The notes beneath the pieces were generated by a model. It was not told where the DNA came from. It saw only the letters and a list, made by a program, of their open reading frames with translations, and did no database searches. A program made the position numbers and the translations under genes. A stretch of 64,000 bases of DNA from Leifsonia shinshuensis (lineage in GTDB: Bacteria > Actinomycetota > Actinomycetes > Actinomycetales > Microbacteriaceae), in assembly GCF_031456835.1 (NCBI RefSeq), contig NZ_JAVDVK010000001.1:3724129-3788128 (forward strand), in the 5' to 3' direction. Positions 39,344-48,160 of this stretch are shown here, piece after piece; the first letter of the stretch is position 1; each line of letters begins with the position of its first letter.

Positions 39344-40706
39344 GCGGCTCCGTGCCCGGGTTCAGCATCCGCGTCCACAGCTCGGTGAACTGGGGGAGGG
39401 TCTTGGCGGTGGTGGCGACGTTCTCGATCTCGACGCCGGGCACGCGAAGGCCGACGATCGCACCCGCGGTCGCCATCCGGTGGTCCTCGTAGCTGCGCCA
39501 GACGCCGCCGTGCAGCGGGCGCGGCTCGATGCGCAGACCGTCCTCGAGCTCGGTCACCGCGCCGCCGAGACCGTTGATCTCCGCGGCCAGCGCCGCGAGA
39601 CGGTCCGTCTCGTGGTGACGGATGTGCCCGATCCCGGTGATCTCGCTCGGCCCGTCGGCGAGGGCGGCGATCGCCACAAGAGCGGGCGCGAGTTCGCCGC
39701 CGGTGGTGAGGTCGAGCGTCACGCCGTTCGGGCGCTCCGGGCCGGTGACCGTGAGGCGGTCGCCATCGCGGGTGACCGTCGCCCCGAACAGGGGGAGGAG
39801 GTCGGCGAGGTCGGCTCCCACCTGGGTGGTCGCGGCCGGCCAGCCGGCGAACGTCACCGTGCCGCCCGTGACGACCGCGGCCGCGAGGAACGGGGCGGCG
39901 TTGGACAGGTCGGGCTCGATGTCCACGTCGCGCGCGGCGATCGTGCCCGGCGCGACGACCCAGCGTCCGGTCGACGGTGATTCGACGGCGACCCCGCGGG
40001 CGGCCAGCGTCTCGATGGTCATCTCGATGTGCGGGAGGCTGGGCAGCCGCTCGCCCGAATGCGTGAGGTCGAGGCCGTTCTCGAAGCGGCTGGCCGACAA
40101 CAGCAGAGCGCTCACGAACTGGCTGGAGCTGGACGCATCCACCTCGATCGCTCCCCCGGCGACCGTCCCGGTGCCGTGGACGGTGAAGGGGAGGGATCCG
40201 CGGCCGTCGTCGTTCACGTCGACGCCGAGGGCGCGGAGGGCGGCGATGATGGCGCCCATCGGGCGGCCGCGGGCGGAGTCGTCGGCGTCGAACATCGTCG
40301 GGCCGAGGGCCAGCCCGGCGATCGGCGGGACGAACCGCATCACCGTGCCCGCCTGGCCGCACTCGATCGTGGTGCTGCCGAGCAGCTCCTCGGCCGGGGT
40401 GACCAGCAGGTCGGCGCCGAACGCGCCGGACCCCGGCCGCTCCTCCACGCCGACGCCCAGCGCGCGGAGCGCCTCGATCATGTTGGCGCTGTCCCGGGAG
40501 TGCAGGGGCGCCCGCAGCAGGGAGGGACCGTCGGCGAGGGCCGACAGCACCAGCTCCCTCGCCGTCAGCGACTTGGAGCCGGGGAGCGAGACCGTCGCCG
40601 TCACGGGACCGGCCGCGACCGGAGCGGGCCACAGCGTGTTCGGCTCGTCGGCGCGGTTGTCGCCGTACGGGTCGAAGTCCGGAGCGGAATATTTCGAGAT
40701 CAGCAT
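39336..40706 (-). CDS. aroA: 3-phosphoshikimate 1-carboxyvinyltransferase (EPSP synthase)
   Basis: 456 aa, sixth step of the shikimate pathway: transfers enolpyruvate from PEP to shikimate-3-phosphate. Visible are the substrate loop [15 protein letters not shown], the glycine/PEP region [27 protein letters not shown], the active-site [14 protein letters not shown] strand, and [13 protein letters not shown] near the C-terminus. In the PEP loop it reads GQAGTVMRF; a conventional site. The ATG at 40706 is preceded by a TAATCT -10 box. It is divergent from sigR with 46 bp between ATGs, and overlaps rsgA. Confidence 0.95.
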   Translation of the reverse strand: MLISKYSAPDFDPYGDNRADEPNTLWPAPVAAGPVTATVSLPGSKSLTARELVLSALADGPSLLRAPLHSRDSANMIEALRALGVGVEERPGSGAFGADLLVTPAEELLGSTTIECGQAGTVMRFVPPIAGLALGPTMFDADDSARGRPMGAIIAALRALGVDVNDDGRGSLPFTVHGTGTVAGGAIEVDASSSSQFVSALLLSASRFENGLDLTHSGERLPSLPHIEMTIETLAARGVAVESPSTGRWVVAPGTIAARDVDIEPDLSNAAPFLAAAVVTGGTVTFAGWPAATTQVGADLADLLPLFGATVTRDGDRLTVTGPERPNGVTLDLTTGGELAPALVAIAALADGPSEITGIGHIRHHETDRLAALAAEINGLGGAVTELEDGLRIEPRPLHGGVWRSYEDHRMATAGAIVGLRVPGVEIENVATTAKTLPQFTELWTRMLNPGTEPRD

Positions 40707-40710
40707 TGTT
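40686..40710 (+). promoter_or_regulatory. SigR/SigH-type promoter upstream of sigR
   Basis: GGAAT (40686-40690), 17 bp, then GTT (40708-40710), matching the redox sigma consensus GGAAT-N17/18-GTT. Transcription would start near 40718, upstream of the first sigR ATG at 40753, making the gene self-activating. Confidence 0.6.
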
Positions 40711-40714
40711 GTCA

Positions 40715-40720
40715 AGATTA
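40715..40720 (-). promoter_or_regulatory. -10 box for leaderless aroA
   Basis: TAATCT on the reverse strand, eight bases before the aroA ATG at 40706. It overlaps the start region of the opposing sigR promoter. Confidence 0.5.
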
Positions 40721-40752
40721 TCCGTGATCGCACCAGCCGGAAGGAATCATCC

Positions 40753-41472
40753 ATGGCCGCCACCGCTCTGCTCGACGCCCCGAGCGTCCTCGCAGACGAC
40801 GAGCGCGACCTGGACGACCGCTGGGGCGCTCTGCGGGCGTCCGAACTAGACTGGCCGGTGATGAGCACCGAGACCGAGGATACGGGCAGCCTCTTCGAGG
40901 AGCAGGCCCTGCCCTTCATGGATCAGCTGTACGCGGCTGCCCTGCGGATGACGCGGAACCCGTCCGACGCGCAGGACCTCGTACAGGAGACGTTCGTGAA
41001 GGCGTACGCGGCCTTCAACCAGTTCCAGCAGGGCACCAACCTGAAGGCCTGGCTGTACCGCATCCTCACCAACACGTTCATCAACACGTACCGCAAGAAG
41101 CAGCGCGAGCCCTACCAGGGGACGATCGACGAACTCGAGGACTGGCAGCTCGGCGGAGCCGAGTCGATGTCGTCGTCGTCGAGCCGCTCGGCCGAGGCCG
41201 AGGCGATCGACCACCTGCCGGACAGCGCCGTCAAGGACGCGCTGCAGGCCATCCCGGAGGACTTCCGGCTGGCCGTGTACCTCGCCGATGTCGAAGGGTT
41301 CTCCTACCAGGAGATCGCCGACATCATGAAGACCCCGATCGGCACCGTGATGAGCCGCCTGCACCGCGGCCGTCGCATGCTGCGGGAGCTTCTGACCGAC
41401 TACGCGCACGAGCGCGGGCTCTCCGCCGTTCAGGGAGACCGGGCCGTGCAGACCACCAGGAGCAAAAAATGA
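40753..41472 (+). CDS. sigR: ECF sigma factor of the redox (SigR/SigH) type, with two possible starts
   Basis: 239 aa from ATG 40753 (AAGGA seven bases upstream), or 203 aa from ATG 40861. Region 2 is [31 protein letters not shown], and region 4 is [44 protein letters not shown], closely matching SigR/SigH. It directs thiol-stress genes (thioredoxin, mycothiol metabolism) when released from RsrA. The 36-residue N-terminal extension ([16 protein letters not shown]...) is acidic and outside the conserved domains. A SigR-type promoter precedes the long start, while TAGACT lies eight bases before the short start. Overlaps rsrA by four bases. Confidence 0.95.
   Translation: MAATALLDAPSVLADDERDLDDRWGALRASELDWPVMSTETEDTGSLFEEQALPFMDQLYAAALRMTRNPSDAQDLVQETFVKAYAAFNQFQQGTNLKAWLYRILTNTFINTYRKKQREPYQGTIDELEDWQLGGAESMSSSSSRSAEAEAIDHLPDSAVKDALQAIPEDFRLAVYLADVEGFSYQEIADIMKTPIGTVMSRLHRGRRMLRELLTDYAHERGLSAVQGDRAVQTTRSKK
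40847..40852 (+). promoter_or_regulatory. -10 box for the short sigR isoform
   Basis: TAGACT, eight bases before the internal in-frame ATG at 40861 and inside the long sigR frame. The leaderless geometry suggests constitutive production of the 203-aa form. Confidence 0.5.
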
Positions 41473-41714
41473 CGGACTGCGGCTGCGAGAAGGCGAAGGC
41501 CGAACTCGAGGAGTACCTGCGCAACGAACTGTGCAGCGAGGATGCTGCCGACGTGCGCGAGCACCTGGCGAACTGCGCCGGATGCTCCGACGAGGCGCAC
41601 CTCAACGTGGTGCTGACCGAGGTGGTGCAGCGGGCGTGCAAGGAGACGGCGCCCGAGACGCTGCGCACCGAGGTGCTGCTGCGCATCCGCTCCTTCCAGG
41701 CGACCGTCCACTAG
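41469..41714 (+). CDS. rsrA: Mycothiol-system zinc anti-sigma factor (RsrA/RshA type)
   Basis: 81 aa redox switch that holds SigR inactive. The zinc-anti-sigma motif is H32-x3-C36-x2-C39 ([10 protein letters not shown]), with C4 or C6 near the N-terminus as the fourth ligand/disulfide partner and C22 and C57 extra. Oxidation forms a disulfide, releases zinc and frees the sigma factor (family knowledge). The ATG overlaps the sigR stop, and AGGAG lies seven bases upstream. The pair is the classical arrangement. Confidence 0.94.
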   Translation: MTDCGCEKAKAELEEYLRNELCSEDAADVREHLANCAGCSDEAHLNVVLTEVVQRACKETAPETLRTEVLLRIRSFQATVH

Positions 41715-41740
41715 GCCCGTTCGCCTGGCGTGGGGGCACG

Positions 41741-42523
41741 CTAAGCCGCGGAGCCCGACCCGACCTCGTGGAGGAAGAAGAGCCCTCCGAGCGGGTCGGT
41801 GGCCTGCGCGAAGCGGCCGAACTCGCTGTCCCACGGATCGCGGATGACGGTCCCGCCGAGTTCGACGACCCGCTGCGCGGCCGCTGCCGCATCGGCCACG
41901 CCGAAGTAGACGACCCAGTGCGAAGGGACGCCCTCCGGCAGCATCCCGTTCGCGTCGAAGACGCCGCCGCTCGGGGAGTCCGGGTCGCCGAAGGTCGAAT
42001 AGCGGAAGTCGGCGGTGTCGCCGAGCACCTGCGTCGTCCAGCCGAAGACCTTCGTGTAGAAGTCGACCTGCGCCCGGAAGTCGCGCGCATACAGCTCGTG
42101 CCAGGCCGGCGCTCCCACCTCGGCGACGAGGTCGAAGCCCCGGTGCTGCTCGGGATCCCACAGGCCGACCACCGCGCCTCCGGGATCGGCGATGACGGCC
42201 ATCCGCCCCTGCTCGCCGACGAGCATGGTCGGAGCGATCACCTGCGCGCCCGCGCGCAGCGCAGCGTGCTCCGTCTGCGCGGCGTCCTCCACCAGGAGGT
42301 ACGTGAGCCAGTTGTCGCCCGCTCCGTCGCCCATCACGGGGCCGAGCCCGGCCACCGCGCGGCCGTCGCGCCGGAACGTGACGTAGCCGCCGTACTCTTC
42401 GCCCGCGGTGTCGGCCGTCCAGCCGAAGAGCGCGCTGTAGAAGTCGCGCGCGCGGGGCACGTCGGTGCTCGAGTAGTCGACCCAGCAGGGCTCTCCGAGG
42501 CGGTGGTTCGTCACGACGGTCAT
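41741..42523 (-). CDS. Two-domain VOC (glyoxalase-fold) protein
   Basis: 260 aa with two tandem VOC half-modules: residues about 8-125 (GEPCWVDYSSTDVPRARDFYSALFGW) and about 135-255 (GAPAWHELYARDFRAQVDFYTKVFGW), similar to the CFP30B/27-kDa antigen group of actinomycetes. Potential metal ligands are scattered (His in WHELY, Glu near the C-terminus), but no substrate can be assigned. It has its own -10 box at 42530-42535. Convergent with rsrA. Confidence 0.85.
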   Translation of the reverse strand: MTVVTNHRLGEPCWVDYSSTDVPRARDFYSALFGWTADTAGEEYGGYVTFRRDGRAVAGLGPVMGDGAGDNWLTYLLVEDAAQTEHAALRAGAQVIAPTMLVGEQGRMAVIADPGGAVVGLWDPEQHRGFDLVAEVGAPAWHELYARDFRAQVDFYTKVFGWTTQVLGDTADFRYSTFGDPDSPSGGVFDANGMLPEGVPSHWVVYFGVADAAAAAQRVVELGGTVIRDPWDSEFGRFAQATDPLGGLFFLHEVGSGSAA

Positions 42524-42529
42524 GGGCTC

Positions 42530-42535
42530 AAACTA
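42530..42535 (-). promoter_or_regulatory. -10 box for leaderless VOC gene
   Basis: TAGTTT on the reverse strand, six bases before the ATG at 42523. Confidence 0.55.
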
Positions 42536-42559
42536 CGCCGTACGGCACGTGACACGCGA

Positions 42560-42593
42560 GAGAGCCCCCGGTCCGGTCGGACCGGGGGCTCTC
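42560..42593 (-). terminator. Terminator hairpin after kgd
   Basis: Perfect 15-bp stem (arm GAGAGCCCCCGGTCC) with a 4-nt loop, 20 bases past the kgd stop and before the VOC promoter. Confidence 0.85.
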
Positions 42594-42613
42594 GTCGTTG
42601 CGGGAGCGCCGCC

Positions 42614-45600
42614 CTACAGCGTCAGCGCGCGCTGGATGAGCACCGACTGCTCCTGCGCGTGGCGCTTCGCCGAGCCGGCGGCCGGCGACGCCGACGGCGG
42701 ACGCGAGACGACGCCGAGCGGGCGCGGGCCGAGCTTGGAGGTCTCCAGGATCATGAACGGCCAGGCGCCCTGGTTCTCGGGCTCGTCCTGCACCCACACC
42801 AGTTCGGCGTTGGGGTAGGAGTCGACGACCGCCTTCAGCTCGGCGCCGGGCAGCGGGTAGAACTGCTCGACCCGAACCAGGGCGATCTCCGGGTTCGGAT
42901 TCTTCTCCAGCTCGTTGAGGAGGTCGTAGTAGAGCTTCCCGGCGAGCAGCAGGACGCGCTTCACGGCGCCCTTGTCGCTGATCCGCTGGTCGTCGATCAC
43001 CGGCTCGAAGCGGCCGCTCGTGAAGTCCTCGACGTTGCTGGACGCTCCGCGCAGACGCAGCATCGCCTTCGGGGTGAAGACGACCAGCGGCCGGCGCGGA
43101 CGCGCGTACGCCTGGCGGCGCAGCAGGTGGAAGTACGACGCGGGGGTCGACGGACGGGCGACGGTCATGTTGTTCTCGGCGCACAGCTGCAGGTACCGCT
43201 CGATGCGGGCGCTCGAGTGGTCCGGCCCCTGGCCCTCGTAGCCGTGGGGGAGGAGCAGCACCAGCGACGAGCGCTGGCCCCACTTCTGCTCGGCCGAGGA
43301 GATGAACTCGTCGATGATGATCTGGGCGCCGTTGGCGAAGTCGCCGAACTGGGCCTCCCACAGCACCAGCGCATCCGCCCGCTCCACCGAGTAGCCGTAC
43401 TCGAAGCCCATCGCCGCGTACTCGCTCAGCAGCGAGTCGTAGATCCAGAACTTGGCCTGGTTGTCGCTGAGGTTCGCAAGCGGCAGCCACTCCTGGCCGT
43501 TGACCCGGTCGTGCAGCACGGCGTGGCGCTGCACGAACGTGCCGCGGCGAGCGTCCTGGCCGGCGAGGCGCACCGGGGTGCCCTCGACCAGCAGCGAACC
43601 GAGGGCGAGCAGCTCGCCGAAGCCCCAGTCGACGCCGCCGTTGCGGCTCATCTCGCTGCGCTTGTTGAGCAGCTGCTGCAGCTTCGGGTGCACCGTGAAG
43701 CCGGCGGGCGGGTTGTTGAACGCGTCGCCGATCATGTGGATGACCTGCTCGCTGACCGCGGTCGTCTCGGGCTCGCCGACGTTGTCGTTGACATCCGACT
43801 GCACCGGCTTCTCGAGGTCGGCGGAGCTGTCGGCGTCGATCACCGGCGTCGAGTTGGTCTGCGCCGCGTGCGTCTCCATGAAGGCGCGCTCCAGGCGGTC
43901 CTGGAAGTCGCGGTGCGCCTGCTCGTACTCCTCCTCGGTGATGTCGCCGCGGCCGACCAGGGCCTCGGTGTAGAGGCGGCGGACCGAGCGCTTGGCCTCG
44001 ATGAGGCTGTACATCAGCGGCTGGGTCATCGACGGGTCGTCGCCCTCGTTGTGCCCGCGGCGGCGGTAGCAGACGAGGTCGATGACGACGTCGCGCTTGA
44101 ACTCCTGGCGGTACGCGAAGGCGATCTCCGCGACCCGCACGACGGCCTCGGGGTCGTCGCCGTTCACGTGGAAGATCGGCGCCTGGATGGTCTTCGCCAC
44201 GTCGGTCGAGTAGACCGAGCTGCGGCCCTCGCCGGGGGGCGTGGTGAAGCCGACCTGGTTGTTGATGTTGACGTGGATGGTGCCGCCGGTCTTGTAGGCG
44301 CGCAGCTGCGACATCTGCATCTGCTCGACCACGATGCCCTGGCCGGCCATCGCCGCGTCGCCGTGGATGAGGATGGGCAGCGTCAGGAAGGTGCCCGCCG
44401 GGCGGCGGTCCTGCTTGGCGCGGACGATGCCCTCCAGGACGCCGTCGACGGCCTCCAGGTGCGACGGGTTCGCCGCGAGGTAGACGGGGATCTCCTCGCC
44501 GCCGGCGCCCTTGAAGGTGCCCTCGGTGCCCAGGTGGTACTTGACGTCGCCGGAGCCCTGCACGGTGCGCGGGTCCTGCGTGCCCTCGAACTCGCGGAAG
44601 ATCTGGCCGTACGTCTTGCCGGCGATGTTCGTCAGCACGTTGAGGCGGCCGCGGTGCGCCATGCCTATGGCGACCTCGTCCATGCCGGCCTCGGCCGCGC
44701 CCTGCAGGATCGCGTCGAGCAGGGCGATGGTGGACTCGCCGCCCTCCAGGCTGAACCGCTTCTGGCCGACGTACTTGGTCTGCAGGAAGGTCTCGAACGC
44801 CTCCGCCTCGTTCAGCTTGCCGAGGATGCGCAGCTGCTCGTCGTGGGTCGGCTTCTCGTACGGGCGCTCCAGCTTGTCCTGGAACCACTTGCGCTGGGCC
44901 GGGTCCTGGATGTGCATGTACTCGATGCCGACCGTGCGGCAGTAGGAGTCGCGGAGCACGCCGAGGATGTCGCGCAGCTTCATCTTGCGCTTGTCGCCGC
45001 CGAACTGGCCGGTGACGAACTCGCGGTCGAGGTCCCAGAACGTGAGGCCGTGGTTCTCGATCTCGAGGTCGGGGTGCGAGCGCTGCTTGTACTCGAGCGG
45101 GTCGATGTCGGCCATCAGGTGGCCGCGCACGCGGAACGAGTTGATGAGCTCCTGGACGCGGGCGGTCTTGTCGACGGCGCTGGCCAGGTCGACGCTGATG
45201 TCCGGGTTCCAGTGGATCGGCATGTACGGGATGCGCAGCTCGGCGAAGATGTCCTCGTAGAAGTTGCGCTTGCCGATCAGCATCTCGTGCACGATCTTGA
45301 GGAACTCGCCCGAACCGGCGCCCTGAATGACGCGGTGGTCGTAGGTGCTCGTCAGCGTGATCGTCTTGCCGATCGCGAGGCCGGCGAGCGTCTTCTCGCT
45401 GGAGCCCTGGAACTCGGCCGGGTACTCGAGGGCGCCGGCGCCGATGATGCAGCCCTGGCCCTTCATGAGGCGCGGGACCGAGTGCACGGTGCCGATGCCG
45501 CCCGGGTTGGTGAGCGAGACCGTGGTGCCGGCGAAGTCGCCCGCGGCCAGCTTGTTGTTGCGGGCCTTGCTCACCAGCTCCTCGTACGCGGCGAGGTAGT

Positions 45601-46480
45601 CGCCGAAGCGCATCGTGTCGGCGCGCTTGATGCTCGGCACGAGGAGGGCGCGCGTCCCGTCGGGCTTCGGCAGGTCGATCGCGATGCCGAGGTTGATGTG
45701 GGCCGGCGCGACGACGGACGGCTTGCCGTCGACCTCCTCGTAGTAGACGTTCTGGCTCGGGAACTCCTTGAGCGCCTGGATGAGCGCCCAGCCGATGAGG
45801 TGGGTGAAGGAGACCTTGCCGCCGCGGGCGCGCTTCAGGTGGTTGTTGATGACGATGCGGTTGTCGATCATCAGCTTCGCCGGGATGGTGCGGACGCTGG
45901 TCGCCGTCGGGACGGTGAGCGACGCATCCATGTTGGTGGCGAGCGTCTTGGACATGCCGCGCAGCGGCGTGATCTTGTCCTCTTCCGCCGCCTCGAGGGT
46001 CGCGTTGGGCGCGGTGACCGGGGCGTCGGCCGGAACGGGCTGGGGCTTCGGAGCGACGGAGGTGGTGCGCGCGACGGGCTGCTGGCCGATCACCGGGATG
46101 GGCGTGGTGACGGGCTTCGGCTCGTTCGGGTGGGGCTCGGGGGCGCCGCCCGCGGGCGACACCGGAGTCGTCGGCGACGTCGGCGTGGTCGGCTCGGACG
46201 GGCTCGGGACGGTCGGCTCGGCCGGGCTCGGAGCCGTGGGCTCGGAGGGGGTCGGGGCGCTGGGCTCCGACGGCGTCGGAGCGGGGGTCTCATCGGGCGA
46301 CGGGGTGGAGTCGTCCGGCACGGCCGGGTGGTAGTTCTCGAGGATCGGCCACCACGATTTGTCGACCGAGTTCTTGTCCTGGATGAACTGCTCGTACAGC
46401 TCGTCCACCAGCCACTCGTTGGCTCCGAATTCGCCCGAGGAGCCGTCTTCGGTCCCTACTCCGGTCAACTGGCTCGACAC
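42614..46480 (-). CDS. kgd: Multifunctional 2-oxoglutarate decarboxylase/dehydrogenase (Kgd/OdhA type)
   Basis: 1288 aa fusion of an E2-like succinyltransferase domain with a thiamine-diphosphate E1 domain, the actinobacterial form of the TCA-cycle 2-oxoglutarate dehydrogenase. The N-terminal segment NEWLVDELYEQFIQDKNSVD recruits partners. A Pro/Ser/Thr/Glu linker spans about residues 55-130. The E2 catalytic core is STYDHRVIQGAGSGEF. E1 motifs are GMAHRGRLNVL, the ThDP site VNGDDPEAV...RRRGHNEGDDP, and the C-terminal EEPENQG-like QDEPENQGAW. Activity is normally controlled by the FHA protein GarA/OdhI, not in the window. Starts with GTG 46480, without a clear ribosome site. Confidence 0.95.
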   Translation of the reverse strand: MSSQLTGVGTEDGSSGEFGANEWLVDELYEQFIQDKNSVDKSWWPILENYHPAVPDDSTPSPDETPAPTPSEPSAPTPSEPTAPSPAEPTVPSPSEPTTPTSPTTPVSPAGGAPEPHPNEPKPVTTPIPVIGQQPVARTTSVAPKPQPVPADAPVTAPNATLEAAEEDKITPLRGMSKTLATNMDASLTVPTATSVRTIPAKLMIDNRIVINNHLKRARGGKVSFTHLIGWALIQALKEFPSQNVYYEEVDGKPSVVAPAHINLGIAIDLPKPDGTRALLVPSIKRADTMRFGDYLAAYEELVSKARNNKLAAGDFAGTTVSLTNPGGIGTVHSVPRLMKGQGCIIGAGALEYPAEFQGSSEKTLAGLAIGKTITLTSTYDHRVIQGAGSGEFLKIVHEMLIGKRNFYEDIFAELRIPYMPIHWNPDISVDLASAVDKTARVQELINSFRVRGHLMADIDPLEYKQRSHPDLEIENHGLTFWDLDREFVTGQFGGDKRKMKLRDILGVLRDSYCRTVGIEYMHIQDPAQRKWFQDKLERPYEKPTHDEQLRILGKLNEAEAFETFLQTKYVGQKRFSLEGGESTIALLDAILQGAAEAGMDEVAIGMAHRGRLNVLTNIAGKTYGQIFREFEGTQDPRTVQGSGDVKYHLGTEGTFKGAGGEEIPVYLAANPSHLEAVDGVLEGIVRAKQDRRPAGTFLTLPILIHGDAAMAGQGIVVEQMQMSQLRAYKTGGTIHVNINNQVGFTTPPGEGRSSVYSTDVAKTIQAPIFHVNGDDPEAVVRVAEIAFAYRQEFKRDVVIDLVCYRRRGHNEGDDPSMTQPLMYSLIEAKRSVRRLYTEALVGRGDITEEEYEQAHRDFQDRLERAFMETHAAQTNSTPVIDADSSADLEKPVQSDVNDNVGEPETTAVSEQVIHMIGDAFNNPPAGFTVHPKLQQLLNKRSEMSRNGGVDWGFGELLALGSLLVEGTPVRLAGQDARRGTFVQRHAVLHDRVNGQEWLPLANLSDNQAKFWIYDSLLSEYAAMGFEYGYSVERADALVLWEAQFGDFANGAQIIIDEFISSAEQKWGQRSSLVLLLPHGYEGQGPDHSSARIERYLQLCAENNMTVARPSTPASYFHLLRRQAYARPRRPLVVFTPKAMLRLRGASSNVEDFTSGRFEPVIDDQRISDKGAVKRVLLLAGKLYYDLLNELEKNPNPEIALVRVEQFYPLPGAELKAVVDSYPNAELVWVQDEPENQGAWPFMILETSKLGPRPLGVVSRPPSASPAAGSAKRHAQEQSVLIQRALTL
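46110..46310 (-). repeat. Pro/Ser/Thr/Glu repeat tract in the kgd linker
   Basis: Iterated codons for units such as TPSEPSAP, SPAEPTVP and SPSEPTTP give a low-complexity linker between the N-terminal helix and the E2 core. In place of a lipoyl domain, this linker tethers the N-terminal region. Confidence 0.75.
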
Positions 46481-46602
46481 AGCCGATCGCCCACTCTCTT
46501 CGTTGATTCGTCCTGTCCGGGCGGCGTTCGACCACCCGCTTCCATCCGATCCTCAAGCCTAATCCCATCGATACTCCGGTGCAGGCGCTCAGCCGAGCGG
46601 GA

Positions 46603-46608
46603 TAGCGT
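46603..46608 (+). promoter_or_regulatory. -10 box for leaderless guaB1
   Basis: TAGCGT, seven bases before the ATG at 46616. Confidence 0.6.
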
Positions 46609-46615
46609 TATTCCC

Positions 46616-48055
46616 ATGCAGTTCTATGGAACATCGCCGCGCCACGACCTCACCTACTCCGACGTGTTCCTCGTGCCGTCGCGCTCCGACGTCACGAGCC
46701 GTCTCGACGTGTCCCTCGCCCCCAACGACGGCACCGGTGCGACCATCCCGATCGTCTCCGCGAACATGAACTCGGTGACCGGCAAGCGGCTCGCCGCCAC
46801 GCTCGCGCGCCGCGGCGGTCTCGGAGTGCTGCCGCAGGACATGCACCTTCAGGACCTCGACGAGGCGATCCGCTGGGTGAAGGCCCAGCCGGTCGCGTTC
46901 GACACCCCGTACGACGCCCGCCCGGAGGAGTCCGTGGCCGACGTGCTGCGCCGCATCCCGCCGGTGGAGGGCCACGGCATCGTGGTGAGCGACGCGGCGG
47001 GCGCGTACCTCGGCTGCCTCGCGGCCGTGCAGCTCGGCTCGGCCCTGCCGGACGCCCGCATCGGAGACCTGCTGCACGGGGCGCTCACCTCCCTCGACGC
47101 GGAGGACCTCACCGACGGCCGGGCTGCCTTCCGGGTGATGGATGCGGCGGGGCTCGAGTTCGCCCCGGTGCTCGACCACGGCCGCGTGGTCGGGACGCTG
47201 TCGAAGCGCAGCGCGCTGCGCTCCACCATCTACACGCCCGCCCTCGACTCCCATGGCCGCCTGCGCGTCGCCGCCGCGGTCGGCATCAACGGCGATGTCG
47301 CGGGCAAGGCGAAGGCGCTCGCGGCCGCAGGCGTCGACGTGCTCGTCATCGACACGGCGCACGGCGACCAGGACGGCATGATCCGCGCCATCCGCATCGT
47401 CAAGGAGCTCGGCCTCGGCCTGCCGATCGTCGCGGGGAACGTCGTGACCGAGCAGGCGGTGCGCGACCTCGTCGCGGCGGGCGCGGACATCCTCAAGGTC
47501 GGTGTCGGTCCCGGCGCCATGTGCACCACGCGCATGATGACCGCGGTCGGGCGTCCGCAGTTCTCCGCGGTGCTCGAGACCAGCGCCGCGGCACGCGAGC
47601 TCGGCGCCCACGTCTGGGCCGACGGCGGGGTGCGCTACCCGCGCGACGTCGCGCTGGCGCTCGCCGCGGGCGGCGCCTCCGTGATGATCGGGTCCTGGTT
47701 CGCCGGCACGATCGAGGCCCCCGGGCAGCTCGACCGGGATGCGAAGGGCGCGCTGTACAAGGAGAGCTGGGGCATGGCCTCCACCAAGGCGGTCAAGGGC
47801 CGGTTCGAGCGGCTCGACGCCTACGAGCTCGCCCGCAAGGAGCTCTTCGCGGAGGGCATCTCCAGCTCCCGCATCTACCTGGACCCGCTGCGTCCGTCGG
47901 TCGAGGACCTGCTCGACATGATCACCACGGGCGTCCGCAGCTCCTTCACCTACGCGGGCGCACGGTCGCTGGCCGAGTTCCACGAGCGCGCGCTCGTCGG
48001 CATCCAGTCGGCGGCCGGCTACGAGGAGGGCAAGGCGCTCCCCGTCAGCTGGTAG
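46616..48055 (+). CDS. guaB1: GuaB1 family IMPDH-like enzyme, probable GMP reductase
   Basis: 479 aa TIM-barrel of the IMPDH/GMPR superfamily. The catalytic loop is KVGVGPGAMCTTRMM with Cys303, and a CBS domain pair is inserted at about residues 100-205. Actinobacterial GuaB1 (Rv1843c type) has been shown in mycobacteria to be a CBS-containing GMP reductase regulated by nucleotides, not an IMP dehydrogenase; that activity is inherited here by family. The ATG is set by the -10 box seven bases upstream. A very long frame open upstream of this start is antisense to kgd and not real. Divergent from kgd. Confidence 0.92.
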   Translation: MQFYGTSPRHDLTYSDVFLVPSRSDVTSRLDVSLAPNDGTGATIPIVSANMNSVTGKRLAATLARRGGLGVLPQDMHLQDLDEAIRWVKAQPVAFDTPYDARPEESVADVLRRIPPVEGHGIVVSDAAGAYLGCLAAVQLGSALPDARIGDLLHGALTSLDAEDLTDGRAAFRVMDAAGLEFAPVLDHGRVVGTLSKRSALRSTIYTPALDSHGRLRVAAAVGINGDVAGKAKALAAAGVDVLVIDTAHGDQDGMIRAIRIVKELGLGLPIVAGNVVTEQAVRDLVAAGADILKVGVGPGAMCTTRMMTAVGRPQFSAVLETSAAARELGAHVWADGGVRYPRDVALALAAGGASVMIGSWFAGTIEAPGQLDRDAKGALYKESWGMASTKAVKGRFERLDAYELARKELFAEGISSSRIYLDPLRPSVEDLLDMITTGVRSSFTYAGARSLAEFHERALVGIQSAAGYEEGKALPVSW

Positions 48056-48080
48056 CCCCGGCCGCCCCGTCCCCATGCGC

Positions 48081-48150
48081 GCGACGGCGGCGCCGCGGAA
48101 CGAGTGCGGTGCGTCGAGCACGCGCATACGTTCCGTGGCGCCGCAGTCGC
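48081..48150. terminator. Large hairpin between convergent guaB1 and MFS exporter gene
   Basis: 22-bp arms (48081-48102 and 48129-48150) with one mismatch and one G-T pair, and a further GTGC/GCAC pairing inside the loop. Likely a bidirectional terminator. Confidence 0.75.
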
Positions 48151-48160
48151 GGACAGACGC

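Noticed and set aside
41531..48055. 2174-aa forward frame spanning VOC, kgd and guaB1
   Set aside because: Only the last 479 codons are a real protein (guaB1). The upstream part is antisense to VOC and kgd and has no domain character.
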